NCBI GenBank assembly: GCA_965214125.1
Contig: CBDCBA010000027.1
Location: 124,001-188,000 of the forward strand
DNA length: 64,000 bases
Direction: 5' to 3'
Source: CBDCBA01 sp965214125
Lineage (GTDB): Bacteria > Planctomycetota > Phycisphaerae > Tepidisphaerales > Tepidisphaeraceae
Part shown: positions 17,149 to 26,201 of the stretch, in pieces
How the letters are laid out: every line of letters starts with the position of its first letter
Position numbering within the stretch: position 1 is the stretch's first letter
Translations under genes and position numbers: made by a program
The notes under the pieces: generated by a model
Databases searched by the model: none
What the model was told of the DNA's origin: nothing
Seen by the model: only the letters and a program-made list of their open reading frames with translations

Positions 17149-17154
17149 TATATT
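17149..17154 (+). promoter_or_regulatory. Putative leaderless -10 (TATATT) of recG
   Basis: TATATT with 6 nt (ggggcc) to GTG 17161. There is no -35 at the right distance; TTGAAA at 17134-17139 leaves only a 9-nt spacer and is rejected as a -35. Confidence 0.5.
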
Positions 17155-17160
17155 GGGGCC

Positions 17161-19257
17161 GTGTCCGCGACGGAGACCGCCGAACCACTTGCTCTGGATT
17201 CCACGCTCGACCGCCTCGCCGGCGTCGGGCCGAAGAAGTTGCGCGGGCTCCACCGGCTCGGCCTGCGAACGCTCGGCGACGTGCTCGATTACCTGCCGCG
17301 TGACTATCGCTTCGAGAGCAGCGAGCGCGGCGTCGACGAGCTCGTGAACGAGCAGATTCAGACTGTTCGCGGCGAGGTCGTCGCGGCCGATTACATCGCC
17401 GGGCGGCCGCGGAGCAGGTTCGAGGCGACCGTGCTCGACGGCCGCAGCGGCGAGAAGCTGGCGTGCGTCTGGTTCAACGCGGCGTGGATGCGGACGAAGC
17501 TTCGCCCCGGCATGACCGTGCGCGTCCGTGGAAAAGTCCGCACCTTTCGGAACATGCCGCAGATGGCCAACCCGAAGTGGGAGGAGGTCGACGAGGCGAC
17601 GGCCGAGATCAGCGACGACACGTTTCGCCCGATCTACGCCGCCACCGCCGACCTTGGCAGCGAGCAGATCGAAGCGATTATCAAGGACCATCTCGACGCC
17701 GCCGCACAGCAGGTCGAGGAGTGGTTTCCGCAGGACCTGCTCGACGCCCGCCACCTGCTGTCGCGGGCCCAGGCGTACCGGAGGATTCATCGGCCGGGCG
17801 ATCGCGCGGCGGCGTTCGAGGCGAGGCGGCGCATCGTCTACGACGAGCTAATGCTCCTGCAACTCGGCCTCGCCATGAGCAAGCGGCTACGCGAGGGGCG
17901 CATCAGCGCGCCGGTGCTGCGGATCGATAAGACGCTCGATGGCCGCATCCGCGAGCGGTTTCCGTTCGCGCTCACCGAGGCCCAGCAGAATGCCGCTTAC
18001 GAGATCGCGGCCGACCTCAAGACGGGCTTACCGATGAACCGTTTGCTGCAGGGCGATGTCGGCAGCGGCAAAACGGTTGTGGCCCTCTACGCGATGCTGA
18101 CGGCCGTCGCGAACAAGATGCAGGCCGTCCTGCTGGCACCGACCGAAGTGCTGGCGGCGCAGCATCAGATCACGCTGTCGCGCTTTCTAGAGGGCAGCAG
18201 CGTGAACATCCAACTCGTCGTCGGCCGGCTGAAGAAGAAGGAACGCGAGCGGCTGAACGCGGGCCTTGCCAGCGGCGACATCCACATCGCCGTCGGCACG
18301 CAGGCGCTCCTGAGCGAGGGCGTCGACTTCGCCAATCTCGGCCTCGTGGTCGTCGACGAGCAGCACAAGCTTGGCGTCAAGCAGCGGGCGCACCTGCGGG
18401 GCAAGGGGCACGCGCCGCACTACCTCGTGATGACGGCCACGCCGATCCCGCGAACGCTGGCGCTAAGCTACCTGGCCGACTTCGACGTCAGCACGATCGA
18501 CGCGTTGCCGCCGGGCCGGCAGCCGATCGAGACCAAGCACCTCAAGCCCGAGCAACACGAGCAGGCGTACGACTTCGTCCGCCGGCAGGTCGAGCGCGGG
18601 CGGCAGGCGTACGTGGTGCTGCCGCAGATCGACGAGGACGGCATGGGCGACGCCAAGAGCGTTGTCAGCCACTTCGAGACGCTCGCGGCCGGGCCGCTGA
18701 AGGGCCTGCGCCTCGCGATGCTCCACGGCCAGCTTCCCGCCGACGAGAAGGCCGAGGCGATGCGCCTCTTCCGCGCCGGCGAGGCGGACGTGCTGGTGGC
18801 GACGACCGTCATCGAGGTCGGCGTCGACGTGCCCAACGCCACGACGATGGTCATCGAAAACGCCGAACGATTCGGACTTTCGCAGCTCCACCAGCTTCGC
18901 GGCCGCGTCGGGCGCGGCGGGGAGAAGAGCTATTGCCTGCTCGTCAGCGACGCCAACACCGAGACGGCCCGGCAGCGCATCGACGCGATGGTCGAGACGA
19001 CCGATGGCTTCAAACTCGCCGAAGTCGACCTCCAACTGCGCGGCCCCGGCGACTTCTTCGGCACGCGTCAGCACGGCTTGCCGTCGCTGAAGGTTGCCGA
19101 CTTGTCTCAGGAAATGGACCTGTTGCACGACGCTCGCGAGGATGCGCTGGCGTTGCTCGACGAGTCGCCGCGCCTGGATCGGCCGGACCTCGCGACGCTG
19201 CGCAAGGCCCTGTTTCGCCGCTACGGCGAGACGCTGCAACTGGCGCTGGTGGGGTGA
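17161..19257 (+). CDS. recG: ATP-dependent DNA helicase RecG
   Basis: 698 residues, close to E. coli RecG. The wedge/OB domain is N-terminal (residues 1-240) and the SF2 helicase core follows: Walker A GDVGSGKT, APTEVLAAQH, DEQHKLGVKQR (the box II DEQH is intact, followed by KLGV rather than the common RFGV), ATPIPRTLA, and C-terminal TTVIEVGVDVPNAT and QLHQLRGRVGRG. It remodels stalled replication forks and Holliday junctions. GTG 17161 was chosen over the upstream TTG 17134 because of the TATATT box. Its stop overlaps the GTG of the next gene. Confidence 0.97.
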   Translation: MSATETAEPLALDSTLDRLAGVGPKKLRGLHRLGLRTLGDVLDYLPRDYRFESSERGVDELVNEQIQTVRGEVVAADYIAGRPRSRFEATVLDGRSGEKLACVWFNAAWMRTKLRPGMTVRVRGKVRTFRNMPQMANPKWEEVDEATAEISDDTFRPIYAATADLGSEQIEAIIKDHLDAAAQQVEEWFPQDLLDARHLLSRAQAYRRIHRPGDRAAAFEARRRIVYDELMLLQLGLAMSKRLREGRISAPVLRIDKTLDGRIRERFPFALTEAQQNAAYEIAADLKTGLPMNRLLQGDVGSGKTVVALYAMLTAVANKMQAVLLAPTEVLAAQHQITLSRFLEGSSVNIQLVVGRLKKKERERLNAGLASGDIHIAVGTQALLSEGVDFANLGLVVVDEQHKLGVKQRAHLRGKGHAPHYLVMTATPIPRTLALSYLADFDVSTIDALPPGRQPIETKHLKPEQHEQAYDFVRRQVERGRQAYVVLPQIDEDGMGDAKSVVSHFETLAAGPLKGLRLAMLHGQLPADEKAEAMRLFRAGEADVLVATTVIEVGVDVPNATTMVIENAERFGLSQLHQLRGRVGRGGEKSYCLLVSDANTETARQRIDAMVETTDGFKLAEVDLQLRGPGDFFGTRQHGLPSLKVADLSQEMDLLHDAREDALALLDESPRLDRPDLATLRKALFRRYGETLQLALVG

Positions 19258-19553
19258 ACGTGCAACCGCCGCCGTCTTATCCTCCGCCGAATCCTCGCGT
19301 GGCCGGCGTGGCGTCGCTGGCGCTGGCGGCCGTTTCGATCCTGGCGATCGGCCTCGCGATCTCTGCCGCCGGCGGGGTGGATGCGGCGAAGTCCGTGAAG
19401 CACGGGGCGCTGGTGGCAGTGCCGGTGGCGTTGGTGGCGACCCTGCTGGGCGTCGTCGGCCGCCGCACGATCTTCGGCAAGCTTGGCCTGGCGCTGGCGT
19501 CGCTCGCCCTGCTCATCGCGGCGGCGGGCGCGCTCATCCTCGCCGCGCGCTAG
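19254..19553 (+). CDS. Small membrane protein, hypothetical
   Basis: 99 residues from GTG 19254, which overlaps the recG stop (GTGA); GTG 19260 is also possible. A proline-rich N-terminus (PPPSYPPPNP) is followed by two or three transmembrane helices (VASLALAAVSILAIGLAI, VAVPVALVATLLGVV, GLALASLALLIAAAGALIL). Such Pro-rich plus hairpin-membrane proteins are common hypotheticals. It is translationally coupled to recG and overlaps the convergent glycosyltransferase by 20 bp. Confidence 0.6.
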   Translation: MNVQPPPSYPPPNPRVAGVASLALAAVSILAIGLAISAAGGVDAAKSVKHGALVAVPVALVATLLGVVGRRTIFGKLGLALASLALLIAAAGALILAAR

Positions 19554-20703
19554 CCCGTTTTGCCGCAAAGCGGATGGCCGCCTCCATGCCGTCGACCATG
19601 GTTTGCAGGTTGTACTTGTCGCGTACGGTCTCAGCCGCGCCGGCGCAAAGGCGCGCGTGCAACGCCTCGTCCTGCGTCACGCGCAGCAGTTGCTCGGCGA
19701 ACGCGGCGGCGTTGCCGGAGGGGTAGAACAGGCCATTCACCTCCGGCTCGAGCGCCCGCACCTCCGGCCCGTGATGTTGAAAGTCGTCGTCCGTCACCAC
19801 CGGCAGGCCGTAGGCGAAGGCGTGAATCAGGCTCAGGCCGATCGTGCGGGGAAACGCAAAGCACCGGGCGGTTAGGAAGTAGGGCGCGAGGTTCTCCTCG
19901 TCATACACGGCACCGGCAAAGTGGACCGCCTCCTCGACGCCGGCCGCGCGTGCTTCGCCGCGCAGCCGCTCGACTTCTTCGTTCGGGCCGCCCACCATCA
20001 CGAAGAGCGCGGAAGAATCCTTCCGCTGCACGGCCGCAACGGCGTCCAGCAGCAGCGTCGTCGGAATCTTCCCGCCGAGCCGCCCGACGAACAGCAGCAC
20101 GCTGCGCCCGGCGAAACCATGCTCGCGCTGCCACCGCGCCAGGCGATCGGCGTCCGCCCGCCACGGCTCGGCTGCGGCGTGGAACGCTTGTTCGTCGAGC
20201 GCGTTCTGCGCGACGAAGATCCGCCCCGGCTCGAACCCGCGCCCGGCCAGGCGGTCGGCCGTCGCCCGGTCGTAGAGCAGCACGGCGTCGGCGCGGCGCC
20301 CGATCGCGTCGCGCAGCCTCCGCCGAAGGGGCCGCTCTGGCTGCCCGAAGCCGTGGCCCCACAGGACGGTGCCGACGCCCCGTCGCCGCGCCGCCCGCAA
20401 GGCTGGCCACAGCGAGAGGTCGTTGGCGTTCCACGAAAAGACACAGGCGTCGGCGTTCGCGAGGATGTCGCCCAGCCCGCGCGTCGCGTGGAGCCCGGTT
20501 CGCGGCGCACGCCATACTGCGAGTGGTTCGGCGTCAAAGCCCGCCGCAGTCGCGTTCGAGAGGCCGGAGACGGTTGCATAGCGGACCGTGAGATCAATGC
20601 CCGGTCGGTTGGCGAGCGCGCGGAAGACGGGCAGCCGATAATGCGGCAATGCCGGCTGGCAAATCGCCACGCGAAGCGGCCGGCTTTCCGAAAGAGTGGA
20701 CAC
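19534..20703 (-). CDS. GT4-type glycosyltransferase
   Basis: 389 residues from GTG 20703. A GT-B fold enzyme: N-terminal LRVAICQPALPHYRLPVFRA, the acceptor-side WGHGFGQ, and the C-terminal donor domain SVLLFVGRLGGKIPTTLLLD, FVMVGGPNEEVE, LSLIHAFAYGLPVVTDDDFQ. The Glu of the usual E-x7-E motif is replaced in the LSLIHAFA region, so the donor site deviates from GT4. It probably transfers a sugar from a nucleotide-sugar to a cell-surface glycan. It is a paralogue of the 21970-23073 product (same IVQP..HYR.PVFR start and WGHG). No Shine-Dalgarno is visible. Confidence 0.8.
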   Translation of the reverse strand: MSTLSESRPLRVAICQPALPHYRLPVFRALANRPGIDLTVRYATVSGLSNATAAGFDAEPLAVWRAPRTGLHATRGLGDILANADACVFSWNANDLSLWPALRAARRRGVGTVLWGHGFGQPERPLRRRLRDAIGRRADAVLLYDRATADRLAGRGFEPGRIFVAQNALDEQAFHAAAEPWRADADRLARWQREHGFAGRSVLLFVGRLGGKIPTTLLLDAVAAVQRKDSSALFVMVGGPNEEVERLRGEARAAGVEEAVHFAGAVYDEENLAPYFLTARCFAFPRTIGLSLIHAFAYGLPVVTDDDFQHHGPEVRALEPEVNGLFYPSGNAAAFAEQLLRVTQDEALHARLCAGAAETVRDKYNLQTMVDGMEAAIRFAAKRASARRG

Positions 20704-20775
20704 GCCCGCACCATCCGCCACCCGCTCGGCCGAATCAAGCGCCCCGCGCGTTGGCAATCCGGGCGGCGAGCGCCG

Positions 20776-21960
20776 ATGCTGTTGGCCATGCGGATCGTTC
20801 ACGCCATCAACACGCTCAGCCCGGCCGAGGGAGGGCCGCCGGTGGTGGCCGCCTCGCTCGCGGCAGCGCAGGCGGTGAGCGGCCACGACGTGACAATCGT
20901 CGCCTACGCCCACCCGGCGGCCGCGGGGCCCGACGATCCCGAGCCGCTCACCGCCGACGCGCCCGGCTTTGACGCAGTCCGACTCGTTCGGCCGCCCATG
21001 CCGGATCACCGGGAAAAACTCCTTGCGACGCATTTTCGAGCCGCAATGACCGAGGCCCTTCGCGACGCGGACGCCCTGCACATCCACCGCGTCTGGGAAA
21101 CCTGCGTCCCCGCCGCCGCAACGGCTGCGCGGAAGCGCGGCGTGCCGTACGTCATCTCGCCGCACGGCATGCTCCACCCGTGGTCGTTGCGGCAATCGCG
21201 CTGGAAGAAGCGGGTCGCGTTCGCCCTGGGCTACCGGCGGGCCATCGCCGGCGCGGCCGTGCTGCACGCGCTCAACGCGGAGGAACGCGCGGCGGTTGAT
21301 TCGCTCCACTTCGGGCCGGACGTGCGCGTGGTGCCCAACGGCATATGGCCCGGCGTGGTCGACCGGCTGCCGCCGCTTGGCCGTTTCCGCGCTGCCCATC
21401 CTGAACTGGGCGACCGTCCGTTCGTTCTCTTCCTCGCGCGGCTGCACCACAAGAAGGGCCCGGACGTGATGGTCGACGCCCTGCAGCGCGTGGCGGCGCG
21501 GGACGCGGACCTGCGCGTCGTCATGGCCGGCGAGGACTTTGGATCGCTTGAGCCGACGCGGCAACGCGCTCAGGCGGCCGGCGTGGCGGATCGGCTGCTG
21601 CTGCCGGGCGCGTTGTACGGCGAGCAGAAGTGGGCCGCCCTGCGCGATGCCTCGATCTTTTGCCTGCCGAGTCGCCAGGAGGGGCTGCCGATGGGCGTGC
21701 TCGAAGCGATGGCCGCCGGCGTGCCGCCGGTCATCACGCCGCAGTGCAACATGCCGGAAGTCGCCGAACGCGAGGCGGGTTTGGTCGTGCCGCTCGACGC
21801 CGACGCCGTCGCGGAGGCGTGGCTGCGGCTGCTCAGGGAGCCCGATCTGCGCGAGCGACAGGCGGCAGCCGGCAGACAGCTCGTTGCCGACCGCTTCACG
21901 TGGCCCAGCGTGGCGCAGCAAATGGTCAAGGTCTACGAGCACGCCCATGCCGGGAACTGA
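20776..21960 (+). CDS. GT4-type glycosyltransferase
   Basis: 394 residues from ATG 20776; ATG 20788 (giving MRIVHAINTL) is a likely alternative. GT-B fold: acceptor domain HAINTLSPAEGGPP, HIHRVWE and VISPHGML; donor domain FVLFLARLHHKKGPDVMVDA, VMAGEDFGSLE, CLPSRQEGLPMGVLEAMAAG, where EGLPMGVLE is the E-x7-E nucleotide-sugar motif. It sits between two minus-strand transferases and is the paralogue of the one at 23070-24248. Donor and acceptor are unknown. Confidence 0.85.
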   Translation: MLLAMRIVHAINTLSPAEGGPPVVAASLAAAQAVSGHDVTIVAYAHPAAAGPDDPEPLTADAPGFDAVRLVRPPMPDHREKLLATHFRAAMTEALRDADALHIHRVWETCVPAAATAARKRGVPYVISPHGMLHPWSLRQSRWKKRVAFALGYRRAIAGAAVLHALNAEERAAVDSLHFGPDVRVVPNGIWPGVVDRLPPLGRFRAAHPELGDRPFVLFLARLHHKKGPDVMVDALQRVAARDADLRVVMAGEDFGSLEPTRQRAQAAGVADRLLLPGALYGEQKWAALRDASIFCLPSRQEGLPMGVLEAMAAGVPPVITPQCNMPEVAEREAGLVVPLDADAVAEAWLRLLREPDLRERQAAAGRQLVADRFTWPSVAQQMVKVYEHAHAGN

Positions 21961-21969
21961 AGTAATGGA

Positions 21970-23073
21970 TCATCGCCCCGCCGCCGTCGCGGCGGTTGTC
22001 GCGGCGGCCACGATCCCGTCCACCATCGCCCGCAGGCCGAAGTGCTCCCGCACGGTTCGATGAGCCGCCGCGGCCAAGTTGGCTTGATGACGGTCGTCTG
22101 CCAGCAGCTCCGCAAGCACCCGCGGCAGTGCCGCCGGAGCGGCTGCATCGAACACGCGGCCGTTGACGCCGTTCTCCACGGTGGCGGCCTCGGGGCCGTG
22201 GGCGGCGAGGTCATTGCCGATCACCACCGGCACGCCGAATGCCAAGGCGGACAGGATGCCCAATCCGCCGAAGCTCGGCATCACGACGGCCGAGGCGATC
22301 GCGTACCACGGCGCCAGCTCCTCCGGCTCGAACAGCGGCCCTACGAAGCGGACGCGGTCGCCCAGCGGCGCCGCCTGCGCGCGGAGCGCCGCCTCGGCGC
22401 TGCCGGTGCCGACGATGACCAAGGTGACGTCGGGCAGTGTCGCGACGGCCTCGATCAAGATGTCGAGCCGGCGCTCGGGGACGAGGCGCGAGACGTGCAG
22501 CAGCGTCGGGCTGTGGAGGTTCTGCTCGCGCCGAAATGCCGCGATTTTCTCGGGATCTCGCCACGTCGCCCGGTCGATCGGCGCGACGTCGATCGTGTTC
22601 GGGGCCGCGAACACGTGCGTGTGGCCCCGGTCGCGGTAGGTTTGGGCGGTCGGCTCGTTGTAGAGCAGCAGAGCGTCCGCCTGGCGGGCGAGCCAGCGTT
22701 TGGGCCTGCCGAGCAGCCCGGCGTCGCGCGAGCCGGCGCCGTGGCCCCAGAGGACGGTTCCCACGCCGCGCCGCCGGCCGCGGCGCAGGGCGGGCAGGAG
22801 CGACAGGTAGTGGATGTCCCACGTGAAGATGGCCGCATCGAACGATGATATTGCGGCGTCGAGTTGCGCCGCGTGCCAGTACCACGGCTCGCCGAGCAGG
22901 CGGCCGGTGCGCATCGGGCGAAGCTCGGCGTGAAACCCGTCCGGCGACACGTTCTGGCCGGGCACGCCCTGCGCGTACCAAACGGTCAGGTCGACGTTCG
23001 GCCGACCCGCGAGTTCGCGAAAGACCGGCACGCGGTAGTGCGCCAGCGACGGCTGGACGATACACAACCTCAT
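21970..23073 (-). CDS. GT4-type glycosyltransferase
   Basis: 367 residues. Start MRLCIVQPSLAHYRVPVFRE; WGHGAG acceptor loop; donor domain LLHVSRLVPERRLDILIEA, VIVGTGSAEAAL, and SFGGLGILSALAFGVPVVIGND. The ATG overlaps the stop of the upstream transferase by 4 bp (TCAT on the plus strand), so the two are translationally coupled. It resembles the product at 19534-20703 in both halves. As in that paralogue, the acidic residue expected in the E-x7-E position is not obvious. Confidence 0.83.
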   Translation of the reverse strand: MRLCIVQPSLAHYRVPVFRELAGRPNVDLTVWYAQGVPGQNVSPDGFHAELRPMRTGRLLGEPWYWHAAQLDAAISSFDAAIFTWDIHYLSLLPALRRGRRRGVGTVLWGHGAGSRDAGLLGRPKRWLARQADALLLYNEPTAQTYRDRGHTHVFAAPNTIDVAPIDRATWRDPEKIAAFRREQNLHSPTLLHVSRLVPERRLDILIEAVATLPDVTLVIVGTGSAEAALRAQAAPLGDRVRFVGPLFEPEELAPWYAIASAVVMPSFGGLGILSALAFGVPVVIGNDLAAHGPEAATVENGVNGRVFDAAAPAALPRVLAELLADDRHQANLAAAAHRTVREHFGLRAMVDGIVAAATTAATAAGR

Positions 23074-24248
23074 GGTTTCCGCCCGGCCAGAAGCTGTTCG
23101 TAGTGCCCCTGCCACCGGGCGGCGATGGCGTTCCAGTCGTACCGCGATCGGGCGAACGCGGCGGCGTACGCGGCGAGGGCGTCTCGCTTCGCTGGGTCGC
23201 TCAGCAGCGTTCGCAGGCCGGCGGCGATGGTGTCGACGCTTGGCTCGACGACCAGCCCGACCCCGCCGCGCAGGACGTCGGCGGCCAGGTTCACGCCGCT
23301 CGTCACCAGCACCGGCACGCCGGCCGCGAGGGACTCGGCGGCGGCGATGCCGAAATTTTCCGTATAACTCGTCAGCACGCCCGCCACCGCGTGCGCCTGC
23401 GCCGCCAGCTTCGCCTCGCCACGGATCAGGCCGGTCAACAGCACGCGCTGCTCAAGCCGTTCCGCGATGATGCGGCGACGCAGCGACGCGGCGTACTCCG
23501 GCTGAAGTTCCGGCCCGGCGAGCACGAGCAGCGCCTCCTCGTCGCCGTACCGGGCGAACGCGGAGACAAGCAGGTCGAGGCCCTTTTCCGGGGCGATGCG
23601 GCCGACGAACAGCAGGTAACGCCGCCCCTTCAGGCGCGGCTCGACCGCCTCGATCGCGTCGCGTGGCGGCGGCGGGTCGTAGCCGTCGAGGGCTACGCCG
23701 TTGGGCTCGACGACGACCGGCGGCGTCAGGCGAAGCGGCGCCGTGGCGTCGCGTTCGGCCGCGGTCGCGTAGTGCATGGCCGCCGCCCCTTGCAGGTTGC
23801 GGCGGAGGCGAAGGGCGAGGTAAAGCTGCTTGCGCAGCCACGATGCCTTCGAGCGGTGCAGCGTCCATGTCGACAGCCCGTTGCACGGCGTGACGACGTA
23901 CGGCACGCCCCGTTGCCGCGCGGCCGACATCGCCGCGTGCTGCGCCGCCTGCCAGACCGAATGCACCTGCACAACGTCCGCCCGCGCGACCGCTTCATCG
24001 GCTGCCTTGGCCAAGTCCGGATGCCGCCCCAGCCGACCCTTCGCCGGGCCGACCATCGTGACATCGACGCCCGCGGCGCGAAAGGTGTCGGCGTTGTCGA
24101 GGCCGTCGCGGAAGTGCCAGGTCGAGAGGACGCGAACCGTTATGCCCCGCCGCGCCTGCGCTGCGGCGAGCTGGAGCAGCGCCTCGGTCGGCCCGCCGTT
24201 GGCCGGGTCGATGCCGGAGATGGCGTGCAGGACGCGCAAGGTACGCAA
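23070..24248 (-). CDS. GT4-type glycosyltransferase
   Basis: 392 residues from TTG 24248, supported by an AGGA sequence just upstream. GT-B fold: HAISGIDPANGGPTEAL, QVHSVWQ, VVTPCNGLSTWTL; donor domain YLLFVGRIAPEKGLDLLVSA, LLVLAGPEL, TENFGIAAAESLAAGVPVLV (the E-x7-E motif is present: ENFGIAAAE). It is the second gene of a minus-strand run: symporter, this gene, then the 21970-23073 transferase. A 6-bp gap separates it from the symporter stop. Confidence 0.83.
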   Translation of the reverse strand: MRTLRVLHAISGIDPANGGPTEALLQLAAAQARRGITVRVLSTWHFRDGLDNADTFRAAGVDVTMVGPAKGRLGRHPDLAKAADEAVARADVVQVHSVWQAAQHAAMSAARQRGVPYVVTPCNGLSTWTLHRSKASWLRKQLYLALRLRRNLQGAAAMHYATAAERDATAPLRLTPPVVVEPNGVALDGYDPPPPRDAIEAVEPRLKGRRYLLFVGRIAPEKGLDLLVSAFARYGDEEALLVLAGPELQPEYAASLRRRIIAERLEQRVLLTGLIRGEAKLAAQAHAVAGVLTSYTENFGIAAAESLAAGVPVLVTSGVNLAADVLRGGVGLVVEPSVDTIAAGLRTLLSDPAKRDALAAYAAAFARSRYDWNAIAARWQGHYEQLLAGRKP

Positions 24249-24254
24249 GGGTTC

Positions 24255-26054
24255 CTAGCTGTCGACGCGCCCGCCCTCGGGCGTGGTGCCGTCGGGGCCG
24301 ATCTCGTCGTGCATCGGCCCGGCCTTGTGGCGGCGGAAGTAGTCGTGGTAGGCCTTCATCGCCTGCGGGGCGAAAATCCACATCAGCGGGATGTTCACCA
24401 CCAACATCACGCCCAGGCCCAACGTCGTCCACATGTCGAGCTCGGCGTCGGTCGTGATCAGGCCGGGGATGCAGGTGATGACGATCAGCACGCAGTAGAT
24501 GAGTTTGTAGGCGTAGATCGCAATCTTGTTCTCGCCGAACAGGAAGACGATGCCCTGCTCGCCGTAGTAGCTCCACGAGATAATCGTGCTGATCGCGAAG
24601 AGCCAGACGGCCGCGCTGATGAGCCATTTGCCCAAGCCGGGCGTGACGCGGTCGAAGGCGTGACCGGTCAGGCTGCTGCCGGCGTACTCGCCGTAGACGC
24701 CCAAATCGACGCCGCCGTCCGCGCTCGGCACGAGCGTCGGCGGGGTCGGGCTCTCGACAGTGTCCCAGTTGATGACAACGGACCCGTCGTCTGCCTTGGC
24801 GACCTTGCCGGTGATCTTCGCGAGCGAGGTTTTCTGGCTCTCGTTCTCCGCCGCGTTGACGAGCACGAAGACCGTCTCCTTGTCGCTCCAATCGTCGCCG
24901 CCGTCGCCGATCTGCTTGATGCGTCGCGCCTCGGCCGTCTTGGCGGGCAGGTCGCTCGTGGCGATGGTCCAGGTGTTGGCCTCGGCGCCGGCGACGATCT
25001 CCACGTCGTCGGCGGAGGCGAAGGAGGCTTCGGGGCCGCGGTTCCACGCGCCGGTGCTCAGGATCACGAGCGCCGTGATCGTGCAGACGACGAGCGTGTC
25101 GATCAGCGGCTCGAGGCCGGCGACCACGCCCTCGCGGACGGGCTCGTCGGTCTTGGCGGCCGAGTGGGCGATGGGGGCCGAGCCTTGGCCGCTCTCGCTC
25201 GAGAAGAGGGCCCGCTTCACGCCCCACATCACGGCAAAGCCGAAGGTTCCGCCGAGGAAGGCACCCGCGGGCGCGGTCGTCGTCTCGAAGCCAAGGCCGT
25301 AGGTCACGATCGAGCCGAGCATGCTGGGGATCGCGCCCAGATTGTTGCCCAGCACCCAGAAGGCGGCCAGCAGGTAAAGCACGCACATGAACGGCACGAT
25401 AATGCTCGCCACGCGGCCGATCGCTTTGATCCCGCCGATGATCACGGTGCCCGCGATGACGGCGAGAATGATGCCGCTCCAGATCTGGCTGACGCCGAAG
25501 TAGTCGCGCGTCGTGTTCGCCACGTTCCACGCCTGGAACATGTTGCCGCCGGTGACGGCGCTGATGATGAGCGTGACGACGAACAGCCCGCCGACCGCCG
25601 TGCCGACCGCGGGCAGGCCCCAGCGGCCAAAGCCGTACTTCGCCACGAACATCGGCCCACCGTGGGGGTTCTGCGGGTCGCTTGTGTTGCGGTAGAGCAT
25701 CGACTGCGTGACCTCGGTCATCTTCAGCGCCATGCCGAGCACGCCGATGACCCACATCCAGAAGACCGCGCCCGGCCCGCCCAGAGCCACCGCGACGCCC
25801 ACGCCGGCGATGTTCCCGAGGCCCACCGTGGCCGACAGCGCCGTCGAGAGGGCCTGGAAGTGGTTGATGGCGCCGGGGTCGTTGCTCTCGTCGTACTTGC
25901 CGCGCACCACCGAGACGCCGTGCGTGACCGCACGCCACTGGCCGAACCCGGTCCAAAGGGTGAAGGCGACGCCGGTGATGAGCAGGATGTAGACGACGAC
26001 CTCGTGAAAGAGCAGGCCGTTGACGAAGTTGATGGCGGAGTTAAGGGAGTCCAT
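24255..26054 (-). CDS. AGCS-family sodium:amino-acid symporter with extra loop domain
   Basis: 599 residues, about 130 longer than typical family members. The AGCS signature ALSATVGLGNIAGVGVAVALGGPGAVFWMW is near residues 70-100, and SAVTGGN plus FSSESGQGSAPIAHSAAKTD also match. About 10 transmembrane helices. A hydrophilic stretch of about 120 residues (340-460, beginning GPEASFASADDVEIV) is inserted between the helix at 320-336 and FDRVTPGLGKWLIS; I recognise no domain in it. It should import alanine, glycine or related amino acids with Na+. It heads the operon with two glycosyltransferases. Confidence 0.87.
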   Translation of the reverse strand: MDSLNSAINFVNGLLFHEVVVYILLITGVAFTLWTGFGQWRAVTHGVSVVRGKYDESNDPGAINHFQALSTALSATVGLGNIAGVGVAVALGGPGAVFWMWVIGVLGMALKMTEVTQSMLYRNTSDPQNPHGGPMFVAKYGFGRWGLPAVGTAVGGLFVVTLIISAVTGGNMFQAWNVANTTRDYFGVSQIWSGIILAVIAGTVIIGGIKAIGRVASIIVPFMCVLYLLAAFWVLGNNLGAIPSMLGSIVTYGLGFETTTAPAGAFLGGTFGFAVMWGVKRALFSSESGQGSAPIAHSAAKTDEPVREGVVAGLEPLIDTLVVCTITALVILSTGAWNRGPEASFASADDVEIVAGAEANTWTIATSDLPAKTAEARRIKQIGDGGDDWSDKETVFVLVNAAENESQKTSLAKITGKVAKADDGSVVINWDTVESPTPPTLVPSADGGVDLGVYGEYAGSSLTGHAFDRVTPGLGKWLISAAVWLFAISTIISWSYYGEQGIVFLFGENKIAIYAYKLIYCVLIVITCIPGLITTDAELDMWTTLGLGVMLVVNIPLMWIFAPQAMKAYHDYFRRHKAGPMHDEIGPDGTTPEGGRVDS

Positions 26055-26190
26055 CGGCGGGCGGTGGGCGACGCTGCCCCGGACGATCGGCGCGGGCGAC
26101 GCGGCTGTGGAGGCAAAGGCGACTGGTGAGGCGGGAAGCGGGCATCATGCCAACTGCGGCGGCCGATGCAAGATGGGGCGCCGCCGACGC

Positions 26191-26196
26191 TACCGT
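26191..26196 (+). promoter_or_regulatory. Putative leaderless -10 (TACCGT)
   Basis: TACCGT with 5 nt to GTG 26202; it favours that start over the upstream ATG 26166. The same hexamer precedes ruvA (59958-59963) and the thioesterase gene (45302-45307). Confidence 0.45.
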
Positions 26197-26201
26197 CCCG
26201 C

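Noticed and set aside
19534..24248. A complete surface-polysaccharide locus
   Set aside because: No polymerase, flippase or export gene of that type is adjacent; murJ is 23 kb away and is for peptidoglycan.
22845..26129. Long open frame opposite the symporter and glycosyltransferases
   Set aside because: It is the antisense reading of well-identified genes, with low-complexity Arg/Gly/His content expected from GC-rich codons.
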